This document shows, in pieces, positions 21,715 to 33,889 of a stretch of DNA of 64,000 nt. Position 1 is the first letter of the stretch; every line of letters begins with the position of its first letter. The position numbers and the translations under genes were made by a program. Below the pieces are notes generated by a model, which was not told the origin of the DNA, did not search any database, and saw nothing but the letters and a program-made list of their open reading frames with translations. The stretch comes from Undaria pinnatifida. Lineage: Eukaryota > Sar > Phaeophyceae > Laminariales > Alariaceae. The stretch is taken from assembly GCA_012845835.1 (NCBI GenBank), contig JABAKD010000025.1, positions 6,081,819-6,145,818 on the forward strand, in the 5' to 3' direction.

Positions 21715-24056
21715 TTATAAAAATAAAGTACTTTCCAGCTGTGAGATCGAGGATTTTGTCAAAACTCATCTTTGCAAGCGATGTGTGATACTCCGATCGC
21801 GTGTATTACGGGTTGTGTGTTCTCATGAAGGAGATAGGTCGGCGACTCTCCTTGCAACTACAGTGTAGCTATCAGGGCCAACAGGGTGGTTTTAGTCAGT
21901 ATGTGCGCGGAAACTGTAAAACCCGTTTTCGAGGGGGGCAAATTCTAACAGCTGTAGAAGGACATGCATCCCTAACTTATTATAGAAAATGAAAATACAC
22001 TCCAGCTGTGAGATCGAAGATTTCGTCCAAACTCATCTTTGCAAGCTGTGTGTGATACTCCGATCGCGCGTATTACGAGTTGTGTGTCCTCATTAAGGAT
22101 ATACGTCGGCGACTCCCCTTACAACTACAGTGTAGCTATCAGGGTCAACAGGATGATTTTAGTCAGTCTGTGCGCGGAAACTATAAAACCCGTTTCTGAG
22201 GGGGACAAAATCTGACAGCTGTGAAAGGAAATGTAACCTTTGATCAAGTTAATCTTGTAAGTCGAATAACCGGTGAGGGGGGTGGGGCGGAGTTTTGAAG
22301 GACGTGGGGGCCTGGTTTTGATCAAAAGCGAGCGGGTTTGGAGGAGGGGGGGGGGGGGGGGGGGGAAGGGGGCAATTTGTGCATGTAAGCTATAAATCCT
22401 TTCGAGGGGATAAATCTGACGGTTTTGGCATCAGTATATTATTGGGGGCGGGGAGGGAGGGGTTGGGGCGGGGGGGGGGGGGGGGGGGGGCGGGGGGGGC
22501 AGCTCAATATATGCCTGGAAACTATACATTATTTTGAGGGGATAAATGTGACGGTTTTGGAAATAATACATCAGTTTATCATGTATATCCTGGGGTAAGT
22601 CGTACAATCAGTGAGTAAAGAGAGGGTGGCGTGTTCGAGGGGGTGGGGTTGGGATGGGTTGGGGGGGAGGTGGGGGGTGTGGGGGCGGGGGGGGGAGGAA
22701 GGGCTTTAGGTGAGGGGTTTGTTACACGTGTGGTGCTAGGTCTAGGCGATGGTGCGGGTGATGGGGAAGAAGGGGGCGTTCGAGGCGGGGGGGGGGGGGG
22801 AACACAGCGGCATGGATGGCTCTCGAAAGATAATGAGGTGATATCCTGTGCGTGATGTGTTTATTAATGTGGCGGATTTCGATATTTGGTGGGGCGGTTG
22901 AGTAAGGGAGAGCAAGAGGGGGGGGCAGGGGGGGGGGGGGGATTTTTTAGGAGGTTTAGGTCACAAATAATATTCAAATACACTTCGGCTGTGAGATCAA
23001 AGATATGTAGCAGCTTGTTATACGCGTGGTGCTAGGTCTAGGCGATCGACTTATCAAGTGAATCCTTAAAGTCGTATAACCGATTACGGGACGACGGAGT
23101 TTTTGAGGACGTGGGGGCCTGGGTTTGATCAAGAGGGAGCGGGGGTACATGAGGGGGCGGGACGGGCGGGGTAGCTCACCCTGTGCGTGGAAACTATAAG
23201 TCTATCCTGTAAGTCGTACAACCAGTGAGGAGAGGGCAGAGCGTTACAGGGGGTGAGGGTGGGGGGGGGAGGGGGTGGGGGGGGAGGGAAGGTTTTTTAT
23301 AGACAGCATATTTAGGTCGCATAGATGTAGGGGTTTGCTATACGCGTGGTGCTAGGTCTACGCGATGGTGCTGGTGGTCGGGAGGGAGGGGGCGTTGGGC
23401 GGGGGTGGGAGGTGAATTGCAGCAGGAGGGGTAAGGGAGGGTTGAATTGCAGCAGAGGCATGGATGGCTCTAGAAAGGCAATGAGGTGATATCAAGTGCG
23501 TGGAGGTGTTTGTTACTCTGACATATTTCGATGTTAAGGTGGGGCGTTCGAGCGAAAGGGAGCGAGAAAAAATTAACGGGGGGGGAAGCAGGGGGCGGGG
23601 GGGAGAAAGGGTTTTCAAAGGGTTTAGGTCACATTTCATTGTAAAAATAAACTCCAGCTGTGAGATCGAAGATTTGGTCGAAACTCATATTTGCAAGCTT
23701 ATGTGTGCTACTCCGATAGCGCGATGTTAATCACCACCTTGTTGTTGGGACCATCCACCTTTAGCTCCTTGGGGCGCAACAAGGAGAGACAGCGCCTTTT
23801 TCGGCGATTCTCCGCATTGCTCTAGAATGATAATGAGGTGATATCAAGTGCGTGGAGGTGTTTATTACTCTGACAGATTTTGACGTTAGGTGGGGCACTT
23901 GAGTAAGAAGGAGCGGGGAAAAAACAAGGGGGGGGAGAGAGAGGATTTTCAAGTGGTTCATGTCACATTTCAATGTAAAAATAAACTCTAGCTGTGAGAT
24001 CGAAGATTTGGTCGAAATTCATATTTTGAAGCTTGTGTGTGCTACTCCGATCGCGC
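21715..24056 (+). repeat. Family B cluster (several tandem or nested copies)
   Basis: Complete or partial B starts lie at about 21720, 21985, 22970, 23645 and 23975, each with the complement of the MSFD..LTAG frame (Met codons at 21769, 22036, 23688 and, as a variant, 24022). Between them come the modules GCGGAAACTATAAA, CGCGTGGTGCTAGGTCTAGG and GATTTCGAT..GGTGGGGCG separated by long G runs (22348-22365, 22471-22490 and others). The first two copies are truncated at different points, giving a head-to-tail series. Confidence 0.88.
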
Positions 24057-24259
24057 GACGGTAATTACCACCTTGTTGTTGAGACCATCCACCTTCAGCT
24101 CCTTAGGGCGCACCAAGGAGAGACAGCGCCCTTTTCGACGATTCTCCGCTGGGCTGGAGGAGCGTGCGGCGTGGATGTTGAAAGGCGAACTAGTAGTGTT
24201 GATTGTACCTAGACGGGCTGTCTTCGAGCGCCTTTGCTCTCTAACACTGAGACAATAAT
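24057..24259 (+). repeat. Partly duplicated segment next to the B cluster
   Basis: Positions 24057-24160 match 23727-23826 (CACCTTGTTGTTG, GACCATCCACCTT, AGCTCCTT.GGGCGCA, GGAGAGACAGCGCC). It therefore belongs to a module interposed twice at the end of B copies. Confidence 0.75.
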
Positions 24260-24690
24260 ATGGCGGAAGGTGTAAGTACCGATACCTATCATCCAAAACA
24301 ACAGAATGGTGAAATTTGTATCGATACCTATTTCCCGAAACAAACGGCTTGGTGAAAGGTAAATCGATACCTATCAAATAAACCCATAGGTTTTGTTATT
24401 CATCTTCAATATCCTATCGCCCAAACAATACCGTCCTGAAACTATCTATCGATACCTGTGATACTTGCATTATTATCAATTTGTTCAGATATACAGGTAC
24501 AATAGACTATTGGGCGAGAAGTAGATATTTGAAGACGCCAGTCGATACGCCCATGCTTGGCCCCAATAGGATACGGAAAACAGTACCCATCGATACCTAT
24601 CGCGGGCAACACTAGGTCTCCTCCTATCAGAATAGGATCCTATCGATTGTCTATCGACCTGGAATTTGTTGTCCGGCGTGTGGTATTTAC
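24260..24690. repeat. CGATACCTAT-rich segment, right half
   Basis: It contains repeated ATCGATACCTAT and variants at about 24276, 24320, 24363, 24441 and 24590. It pairs with 20880-21714. Confidence 0.65.
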
Positions 24691-25610
24691 CTGCCTTCCG
24701 GGGTCGCACCATAACACATGGCCAACATGTGACGTGTATACATATGTAGACTAGAGATGCACTCTTTGCTCGGGCTTGCTGATCTCCGGCGGCCTAGGGT
24801 ATTATCTAACGTCTTCGGCTGCGGGGCAAGCAAGGCACCCACCGGTAAATTACGACGCATGTCTCGATACCGGCCGAGCTCCTTGGCCGTGCGTCTGAGC
24901 ATCCAACCTCGATGAGTTGGCTCAGGGTTTCAAGGGCTTGCCTTTCGCCTCGTGGCTCAAGCCCAGTCGGCAGATGCAAAAACCTATATTTAATATAGAC
25001 TATAGTTTAATATTCTCCTCCCCGCTCGCATTTTAGGTTTCGCTCCTCTTTTTCCCCGCCCACGGTACAACATCATCAGTTCAAGTGTTTTGCACTCTAT
25101 GATATGCGGTCTGTTCCGACGTAGCAGCAGAAGCAGCGGCACATGTTTGTGAAAGTCGCGAACGGTGATTCTGTGTGTAGACCATGCGTGTGCACTTCTG
25201 TATACGTTTTGGACGGGTGTGTGCTGACATTAGTGCAAAAAACAGTCAGAAAGGGTGATGGAAATTTTTTCGCAAAAGCAGCCGCTCAGCCGCGAAGCCA
25301 AAATTCCATAATACAATACAGCAGTACAGCAACGGGATATCGAACCACGACAACAACAGCGGCACGCCCAACGCATCAGTCAAAGTTACATTTATTGGAA
25401 TACGTACTCTGCAGTCCTCTTTGATTCGAATTCACTACCCTGAGAAGGCTCAGTGCCTTATCCTGGCTCTACACAAAAATGCCATGCGCGAGGAAACTCG
25501 TTTTGTTGCTTTCCGTCTGCGTATATTACATTCAAGATGTAACCAGCTAACCACCATGAATATCGGAAAGAGTTGCAGGGAATATCGCATACCTAAGAAC
25601 TTAATTATTT
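24691..25610. other. No recognisable gene
   Basis: A plus-strand frame at 25143-25424 (93 codons, Thr/Ala-rich C-terminus) has no recognisable domain. No shared repeat found. Confidence 0.35.
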
Positions 25611-26000
25611 AAAAATATACAGTATATTTCAAGGACGTTAGCCGTGAGTTCGACGAACATCAGGTCAATGCTCAACTTTGCAAGCTGCGTTGTTGGTACT
25701 TATAACATACTGTATAGGTGAGATTATATTTGGAGGGTCCTATATATTTTTTAGGTGAGGAATTTTGAGCTAGATCTAACATCTCACATCCATTATATAA
25801 ATATATTACTGCAGTTACCACTATACTCCTCCATCATATGTATAGTAGACGGCGTATTTTGTTTTTTTTCCCCCGGCTTCAATATCGGGAAGAGTACGAA
25901 TACAGAACATTCCTCCCCCCTCCCCCACAAGAAGGATTTTGAGCGAACGAGTCTGACGCTTGTGGAAGGAATTTATCCGTTTATCATGCAAATCTCGTGA
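25611..26000 (+). repeat. Family C repeat
   Basis: Opens ATATTTCAAGGACGTTAGCC, the C-family end whose complement reads LSIDLMFVELTANVLEI. It continues with GCGTTGTTGGTACTT, then GAGCTAGATCTAACAT, a CACTATACTC segment and a CCCCCGGCTT segment, in the same order as 45332-45735. Confidence 0.85.
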
Positions 26001-27610
26001 GTCGGGAAGGCGGCGTGTTCGAAGGCGGAGTGTTCGAAAGGGGGAGGGGGGGGGGGTTGTGGATGTTGTTGTTGTTGTTTTCGGGGGGGAGAGGAATCAT
26101 TAACAGCTTTCTTTATGTCGCATAGATGTAGGGCTTTGCTACACGCGTGGTGCTAGGTCTAGGCGATGGTGCGGGTGGTGGGGAAGGATGGGGCGTTGGA
26201 GGAAGGGGGGGGGGGGTGAATTAAAGCTACAGTCCATGGGTGGCTAGAAAGATAGCGAGGTGATGTCAACTGCGTGTTAGTGTTTATTTCTCTGGCAGAT
26301 TTCGATTTTAGGTGCGGCGTGTGACCAAGAGGGATCGGGGGGAAAGAGGGGAGGGGGGGGCGGAAGTTAATTGGAGCTACGGCATAGATGGTAGGAAATT
26401 TAATGAGGTCATATCAGTTGCCTGGTAGTGTTTATTACTCTGGAGAGGAGTGGGGAAGGAGGGGGTGTTGCGGGGGGGTTGGGGGGTGCTGCTTTGGGCT
26501 ACAGCATGGATGGCTAAAAAGATAATATTATAAAAATTAAAATACACTCCAGCTGTGAGATCGAATATTTTGTCGAAACTCATCTTTGCAAGCTGTGTGT
26601 GCGTATTGCGGGTTGTGTGTCCTCATTAAGGACATAGGTCGGCGACTCCCCTTGCAACTACAGTGTGGCTATCAGGGTCAACAGGGTGATGTTAGGCAGT
26701 CTGTGCGCGGAAACTATAAAACCCGTTTCTGGGGAAAACAAAATCTGACAGCTGTGGAAGGAAATGCATCAGTTTATCAAGTGAATCCTGTAAGTCGAAT
26801 ATCCGGTGAGGGGAGGGTGGAGTTTTTAAGGACGTGGGGGCCTGATTTCGATCAAAAGTGGGCGGGAGGGGGGGAGGGGGGGGGAGGGGACGGGTGGGGC
26901 AGGTCTATATATGCGTGGAAACTATAAATATTTCTTGTGGGGGAGGGGAGAAAGTGGCGGCGGAGGCGGGGGGCGGGGGGGGGGGGGCTTTAGGTCGCAT
27001 AGATGTAGGGGTTGGCTATACGCGTGGTGCAAGGTCTAGGCCATGGTGCGGGTGGTTGGTGAAGGAGGGGGCGATGGGGACTGGGGTGGGTGGGAATTGC
27101 AGCAGCGGCATGGACGGCTCTGAAACGATAACGAGGCGATATCCAGGGCGTGGAAGTGTTCATCACTCTGGCGGATTTCGATAGTAGGTGGGGCTTTTAA
27201 GCAAGAAGAAGCGAGGGAAAAAAAAAGAAGAAAAAAAAAAAGCCGGGAGGGGGGGAGGGGGGGGGAGGGATTTCAAGAGGTTGGGGTCACATATAATATT
27301 AAAATCAAGGATTTGGTCGACACTGATGTTTGCAACATTGTATGTGATCCTTCGATCGCGCGTGTTAATCATCTGTGTAGGGGCCTACTATACGCGCGGC
27401 GCTGGGTCTTGGCGATCGTGCGGGGTGTGGGGAAGGGGGGGGCGTTGGAGGGGAAGAGGGGGGATGAATGAAAGCTACGTCATGGATGGCTAGAAAGATA
27501 ATGGCGTGATATCAATGGCTTATTAGTGTTTATTACTCTGGCCGATTTCGATTGTAAGTGGGGCTTTGAACGAACTGAGCGGGAAACAATGGGGGGGGAG
27601 GGGTGTGAGT
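26001..27610 (+). repeat. Family B cluster
   Basis: A partial copy at 26001-26522 is followed by a fuller copy from about 26523 (GATAAT joined to ATTATAAAAATTAAAATACAC). The Met codon of the terminal frame is at 26583 on the minus strand, reading MSFDKIFDLTAGVYFNFYN. A degenerate second start lies at 27300-27335 (SVDQILDF). G-rich tracts occur at 26860-26895, 26960-26990 and 27245-27270. No genes. Confidence 0.88.
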
Positions 27611-28584
27611 TGGAGCTATATATCATTGGAACCCATATGTTATCCCTTCCCGACTTCAGACGCCCCCGGGACATGAAATCAACCCGATGCCCAACGGCGA
27701 CCTTGTAAATACACGATTAGCAGGGAGATAGACTACGCCGTTGGAGGTCAGCTTATCCATTAGGTTTCTAAAGGTACCTACAAAAAGGTATGAGCTCGTT
27801 GCTTTCAACCTCAGAAATTAATACCTTTATATCACGTGCCGGATGAAGACAATAATATTGATGCCCTGGGGCAAGACCGTCAGGGTTTGTTACATCGTTT
27901 GACAAGAACGCCTTCCTAAACATGCCAAATCAGGCCAATACCCGGTGACACAGGCAAGGCAACTACCGGCCTTCGAGGTGTTTCCACAACACGCTACGAC
28001 AAGTTTTGAAAATGCCGACTGAACGAATCGTGATTGAACGGAGCATTTTTTCCAATACCCATTCCCGGGGACAATACATTACCTGGTAGTCATGTGCACG
28101 CCTGGGGAAGCAAAATGCAGTAGAGGCCCTTCTCCCTGCTATATCAACACGTCCATTTAGATAATGAAAGTGAACTTACCTTTCTCGACCCACATAACCT
28201 CAGGATTCCCACCAGGGTGAAGCTTACGCGTTTTTCCTCTTCCTGGGAACGGCACCATTATTGGGTTACGGTGGCCAGTAAGCACACACAACCATTGACC
28301 GTCCGATACGTGAGGAAACGAGCATGAAGAAACGTTGGCTAGAGACTACCAAACAATAGAAAATGTGAATCCTATACCCACGGCGTATGACTTATAACTC
28401 CGAGCCCTTCCGCTGGATGGCGTGCCCCAGGACTCACTTGCATCAGAAAGCTGGTATTAATAAACGGGACGTAAATATAAAATTGGGCGTCACGGCTCGG
28501 CAAGAGTAAATGCGTTATCCTATAGAGCCGGATTTCACGTTTATTACGAAAGGGCCGAATCTATCTCACAGCTGGAGTGTATTT
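27611..28584. other. No recognisable gene
   Basis: 27830-27955 is a diverged relative of 20733-20860 (CACGT.CCGG.TGAAGAC, CAGGGT.TTGTT, ACGCCTTCCTA.ACA). The remainder is unassigned. Confidence 0.45.
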
Positions 28585-28870
28585 TCATTTTTTATAATAT
28601 TATAAAAAATGAAAATACCCTCCAGCTGTGATATCGAAGATTTCGTCGAAACTCATCTTCGAAAGCTGTGTGTGATACTCCGATCGCGCGTATTACGAGT
28701 TGTGTGTCCTCATTAAGAATATAGGTCGGCGACTCCCCTTACAACTACAGTGTAGCTATCAGGGTCAACAGGGTTATGTTGGTCAGTCTGTGCGCGGAAA
28801 CAATAAAACCCGTTTCTGAGGGGGACAAAATGTGACAGCTGTGGAGGGAAATGTATCCGTCTATCCAGTG
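28585..28870 (+). repeat. Family B copy, truncated, next to an inverted B end
   Basis: Start at about 28607. The complement frame reads MSFDEIFDITAGGYF (Met codon 28656). It is preceded by an inverted fragment of the same end (CTCACAGCTGGAGTGTATTT at 28567), so two B ends face each other across ATTTTTTATAATATTATAAA. It stops after the GGAAATGTATCC module. Confidence 0.85.
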
Positions 28871-30084
28871 ATAGAATTGGTTGCCTTATATAACAGTAGT
28901 ATAGAAGTAAGTTCAGCAACGGTTTTTTTTTCTTTGCTGTTCGATGCAGACTGGGTCAAACTCGACGCCGCCTTGTTTTTTTCCCCGTCCAGATTCGACG
29001 CCCTGTGGTGTAACAAGACCCGGAAGTATTGCATACACGTGTTCCGTGAGTCCTTGCCAAGAACGAACAGACTAAAAACTCAACAGTTTCTAGGATACTC
29101 ATATTTTAACACTCCAGAATCTTGTGCGCAAACAATCGATATCGCCACGCTGAAAAGACAATCTTACAAAGTAAATCGCCCCTGAGTAAAATGTTCACGT
29201 TGACCCTGGCAGCATCCAGTGGAGGCAAGGACCTACTTCGCGGTACTGGTACGATACCCCGACGAAAGGAATGCATTGACCTGAACGAATCCTTGGCCGA
29301 AACATTACCATGCGTACACGGTTGCAAGTATTAGTATTAGTCCCAATATTACATCTGGTCAAAATCACAGCTGGTGTAGACTACATGTCCTAAGGATTCA
29401 TCGAGCCTTATGTAGGCCGCCATCCTGACAGTTTCATACGCACCTCGCATGTCTATTGCGCTTAAATCTTCCCCTGGAGCGGTAGACCTGTAGATGTTAT
29501 CCTCTTCCCGGACATGTTGCTCCATCTGCTGGAGAGTGTTAGTTGGGGTTGGGGTTCGGAAGTCACCCACCGAGTGAGCAGAAACAAGCACGAAGGAGAG
29601 CAGGAATCAGTCAGCATCGACAATACACGTTTACAAGATTCACGTGGATAAGACGAGATCAATAGGCTTGCCCTTAGATGTCAAATTACTTGGAATTAGT
29701 GTGATTGTTGCTGAGGTAAGACCACCGCGGGACAGGCCAGTCTTAAATTAACGCTTGGTCTGACGTTCCTTCCATACTGCAAACATGATCCCACACTAGT
29801 TCCGAGTAGTCGATTCGAAGGGACAAGCCCACTGTTACCCAGCGGAAATTATTTAACCGGATGGTCTTACATCGAATATACCATTGTAGCAGTATTTGGA
29901 AAGGGACGAGTTTCGAAGAAACCCTCGACCTCACAGCGTCTGAAATTCGAAATATGTTGGCACTTCAAATAGAAAGATGTAGTCATGAGTTGACGCTGGG
30001 AGCACCGATGAGAGTCGCGGACCTGTCTTCAGACATTCATATCAGGTAAGATGCTGACGGCGTGGAGGGAATAGCTGAGCCGTT
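28871..30084. other. Unassigned segment with a B-like terminal frame at 29905
   Basis: At 29905-29945 plus-strand sequence reads TSFEETLDLTAS, resembling the B terminal peptide. Other frames (minus 29349-29591, plus 28832-29185) have no recognised domain. Confidence 0.35.
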
Positions 30085-30965
30085 AGAGTGTGTACACAGA
30101 GCAAATCCGGGTATATGCTCTATGCCGATGATGCAGGCCTTGCCTCTAAGTCGACGCAAGGCCGTTCGACGACAATGACGTTCATTGCGAACGTTTTCGG
30201 AGTAGCAGGTCTCACGGCGTCCGAGACGACGACGGTCATCATGCCGCCGCGAACACGCCTAACCTCGCCGCTCGTCATCGAAGAAGCAGGCCAGAGGCTT
30301 ACACAGGCGAATAAAATACATACCTAGGCGGTCTTACCATCGAGAGACCTTGACGTTATGCCAGCGATCAAACGACGGGTCCAACGCGGAGCTGTACAAT
30401 AAGGGGAACACTCTGTTCATGCTGAAAATAGTCAGGTTAAAGGCGGGGGTGATGGAGGTGCTGCTGTACGGTGTGTGGCGTGAGTTCTCGGCAAGGAGCA
30501 CTTCCCTGTGCTCAACACAGCGTACCGTAAGCTCCTCTTTCAGATCATTAGGTTCAGTCGCCAATAGCGTACCGAACACCGCAGGTCGTACGCCAGGGCC
30601 CTCAAGCAGGAAACATGAGAGAGCGTCGTGACGACTATCCGCAAACGGCGTTTACTGTCTGCGGGGGCCGTACCCAGGGAAAAAACTGTGCGATTAACCC
30701 CCAGGGTGACGTCGTCGACGATGACCGGTGAGGACAAGCCGGGCACGGGTCGACCAGGAGAGTGGGGCCGATGCCGGTAGACAACATGGCAGTGTTTAAA
30801 GTCGAAGAGGTATCAATGGAGACGACCCGTTTTTTTTTTCGGGGTAGAAACGGTGCCCTGTCTTACGGCAGGTAAAACGGTTGGCAAGAGTAACCGGGGC
30901 ATCATCAAAGCGGCGGATGGTTTCATGGCGAGAGGGCAAAGGGCCGACGCGAAAATATAACTTTA
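30085..30965 (+). pseudogene. LINE reverse transcriptase, C-terminal part
   Basis: Non-LTR RT from the catalytic box onward: GYMLYADDAGLASKS, then a thumb-like region (LTASETTTVIM, LVIEEAGQR). Across frame changes come DVMPAIKRRVQRGA, LGKEHFPVLNTAYRKLL, TIRKRRLLSAGAV, and the tail FFGVETVPCLTAGKTVGKSNRGIIKAADGF ending near 30960 (given here as overlapping pieces). It is decayed, with several stops and shifts. The complementary N-terminal half lies on the opposite strand at 31216-32204. No endonuclease domain is visible. The order matches the other LINE fragments in this window. Confidence 0.78.
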
Positions 30966-31215
30966 CTCACAGAATGCAAACGAGAAAGCCAAGAACATGG
31001 TACGGGTTGACAGTCGTACTGATTTCGCTGTCAATGAAAGCAGAAAATGACTGGCATATATCGTGTTGCAAGGCACCAATGGGACTAACGTGTGACGTTT
31101 CGTGCAGGGGGGCAGCCGGGGCAGCACTGAAATCGAAGGTTGCATATGATTAGTTGGTGATTTTTTTGGCCGTATGTAATTCATTATTTCCTTGGTTCCT
31201 TCGTTTTCGCTGTAG

Positions 31216-32204
31216 CTACCTCCACTTTCCCTCCTTCTTGGCGTTGATAGTCATGCGCGACGCTCTTCCAGAGCCTAGACGAACCAAATCCATTACAACC
31301 TCTGGATCATTGTTGAGGCGTACTACGATGACGTGAGTCTTAGTCAAGAAAAATTCATTGGAAGGAAGCGGTGATGGCGCACATCCTCGCCGCGATCTTT
31401 GGGGCAACGCCGCAAACGTCGGGAATCGCAAACGCACTCCTAGAACTCGCTGTCGACAGGGCGCCCGTGATCTTCCATGCCTTCGTGCAACATGCGGATA
31501 ACGGGTAGCATCTTCTCTGGTACGCCGCAGCGTGCGAGCACCACCCACAACCGCTCTTGGTCGACGAAGTCACATGCTTTCTAGAGGCCGATAACGCGCA
31601 TGTACAGGGTAATTTTCATAGCTGGTCCGAATTATTGCAGTCGGCATGCGACAAATAACACGTTATCGGTCGATCGTGCAAAAAGAAAGCCGCATGTTCC
31701 TCGCGGAGTATTGCTGCGTCCTCGCCAGTTGTTGCTGGAGCGGCATGAGACGATTTTCAACAACACCTTGCCTGCATGGGCAACATGCGCAACCCCCCTG
31801 CAGCTGGTGCATACAGAACGATGCTTGTTTTTGTGAAGAACGTTTATGGTTGCATCGTTTCATTTGCGTGGAATTTTTTCAGTTTTCCACACGCTGACGA
31901 GCATGTGGTGAAATCATCAGATGAATTCGGGGTGGTCAACTTTCAGCAACTTTACCGGATTAGAATCTGGCCACACCGCTTTCCAATTCGACATGCTCCG
32001 AGTTATCCCCGTCATCTCGTCCATGGCTGGTTTATCATCAAGCGATAGGGCGAACTGTCGTCGTGGAAATAGGGCTCTGGTCATGGAGTCAAGTTTATGC
32101 GATATCTCGCGCAGGGGGGCGTTGGACAACTCCGGCCACCGTTCACTAATGCGCACCCTCTCTCGCGGAATCGTGCCGTCCTCGACAATTAATGAATAGC
32201 TCAC
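31216..32204 (-). pseudogene. LINE reverse transcriptase, N-terminal part
   Basis: Read on the minus strand from 32204: VEDGTIPRERVRISERWPEL, then MTGITRSMSNWKAVWPDSNP (the fingers block usually A-x-G-P-D-x-x-P). Across a frame change come KVLLKIVSCRSSN, CGFLFARSTDNVLFV, then KACDFVDQERLWVVLARCGV and RRLR with SPLPSNEFF near 31350. The fragment ends just before the YADD box, which sits inverted at 30112. It is decayed by several frame changes. The family is the same as 33890-35250 and 60383-61611. Confidence 0.78.
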
Positions 32205-32829
32205 TTACCGCCTTTTGTACATTCCAAACCGACTGTGCATTTCAAGGGCTTATATATACACCCCGCCGGTCGTTGCCAGCGACAAATCTCTCTACATTTC
32301 ATTAAGATTCTCTTCGAAGTACCGTAGCTGCGTCCATCATCTTCCGCAGGTTTGCTTACGTTGCATTCAACGTTTTCCACGCTGTTTTCTCTGTGGGGTT
32401 AACGTGAAATCATCTTCGCGGCGTGTCACTGGCGTTCCATCGTTTGTTGTAGACGGCCAATATTTCCACACAGGCTCATGCCACCGAAGTAGTTAGATTT
32501 TGACGTGGCGGAATTGGTATGGTACCTTTGCCTCTGCCGCATCGAGAATGATATTGGTGAACGACTTAGCCATTTCATAAATTCTCATAGGCTGTGTGAG
32601 CTGTTTGTGACGGTTGGCGACAATCCTACTGACTGCTCAGAAACCCTGGGATACATATATATCAAACTGTGTGCGTCCGCCATTTTCTGCAACTCGTGAG
32701 AGGTACCCGTTAACATATTGTGGAGTTGCAGCCGTCAAACCGTGCCTGTTGGGTGCGATATGGCCACCGAAGCGGTTCTTCGTGTATACCATACTATGGT
32801 TTGAATCCCCCATGACTTGAAGCGAATGC
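32205..32829. other. No recognisable gene
   Basis: Possibly 5' sequence of the preceding minus-strand LINE. No endonuclease motif was seen on either strand. Confidence 0.35.
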
Positions 32830-33560
32830 TGGGGGTGAATCTTAGAATCACATACTATGGCTGAGACTATCCTATCGTACGCCGACGCGCTTGCCAAGAC
32901 ATGTTCCGAGAGCGTTAAGGCAACAGTGCGGAAACGGAGCATATGTGGCAAGTATGAGGGAGGAGCGTCCGCCACGGAGGGTGACGTTTGGGAAGCTGGT
33001 TGAGGGTAAGGGTCACTGACGGGGGCACGAGATTGGATTGGATGGTGGGTGCACCTAGGAAAATATATTACGGCAGTTTAGCATGAATTCCGAAGGGTTG
33101 CCGTTATCTTCACAGAAAGCCGGAAGATGGTTTCGACGGGTCAAGGAGGAGACCTGTAGAGAGCTGGAGAGCGACACGCAAAGGCCACGACAGCGCCACG
33201 CGCCTTTGGCATCGATATGCTGCGGGAGAGGGGGGGGGGGAATGGCGAGGAGGAGGAAGAGGGGGGAGGGGGGGGGATGGGTGGGAAGTCCTTCCCCGAA
33301 TACTAATATCTGGGCTGCCTACAATCGCCTTGACGTATGTGTGCCCTCCCATGTCCGGACGTAGCTGAAACAACGTCACCCGGACTTCTTCGCCTTACTA
33401 CGATCTTCCCTCAGTGCCCTGTATGCACTTCATGCCCTCCATGCGCCGAATGCCATTTTTAATCAGTCTCTGTGATCTGCTACTATAATTGCGTTTCCAT
33501 TTCCTTTCCCTTCCTTGCTTTTGTTTTCCTTCATTTGTTTTCTTTTTTCTCTTTCAATTG
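32830..33560 (+). pseudogene. LINE C-terminal tail and 3' UTR, truncated copy
   Basis: The plus strand reads ILSYADALAKTCSESVKATV then RKRSICGKYEGG. Across a frame change it continues with SQKAGRWFRRVKEE and ELESDTQRPRQRHAP, then a G-rich purine stretch (33224-33275). The 3' UTR follows (GACTTCTTCGCC near 33384, ATGCCCTCCATG, GTCTCTGTGATCTGCTA) and a pyrimidine tract. The layout matches 35430-36900 and the minus copy at 58088-58575. The RT active-site region is absent. Confidence 0.75.
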
Positions 33561-33889
33561 ACTTGGGTATTTCGTTCGCATTCGTTTTGTGTCTCAACTA
33601 AAAACAAAATTCTTCTCGATTTATATCAATATAGTGTTAGCTCAATATCATTTCAACTTGAACTTGATTTTTTTATTAGATCGGTCCAGATATCGATCAA
33701 CTTAAATTCGTTTATTTTTCGGTTTATTTATGTTGTGGTTTGACCCTCTGAAACGTCCTCATACCGCCCCCCCCGCTAATACATGCCACCACAAGACCAT
33801 AGCAAGTCCCTGCCTCGTCCTTTGACGTCTCTTGTGTCTGTTGGACCTGCTAACTCCCGTTTTGGATTTGTTGGTCAAGAATACGGGCT
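33561..33889. other. No gene; T-rich
   Basis: Continues the pyrimidine-rich LINE 3' region, then a C run near 33766. Nothing else recognised. Confidence 0.4.

Noticed and set aside
32500-32570. tRNA gene suggested by GTGGCGGAATTGGTATGGTACC
   Set aside because: Looks like a tRNA-Leu start, but no anticodon arm or B box follows.
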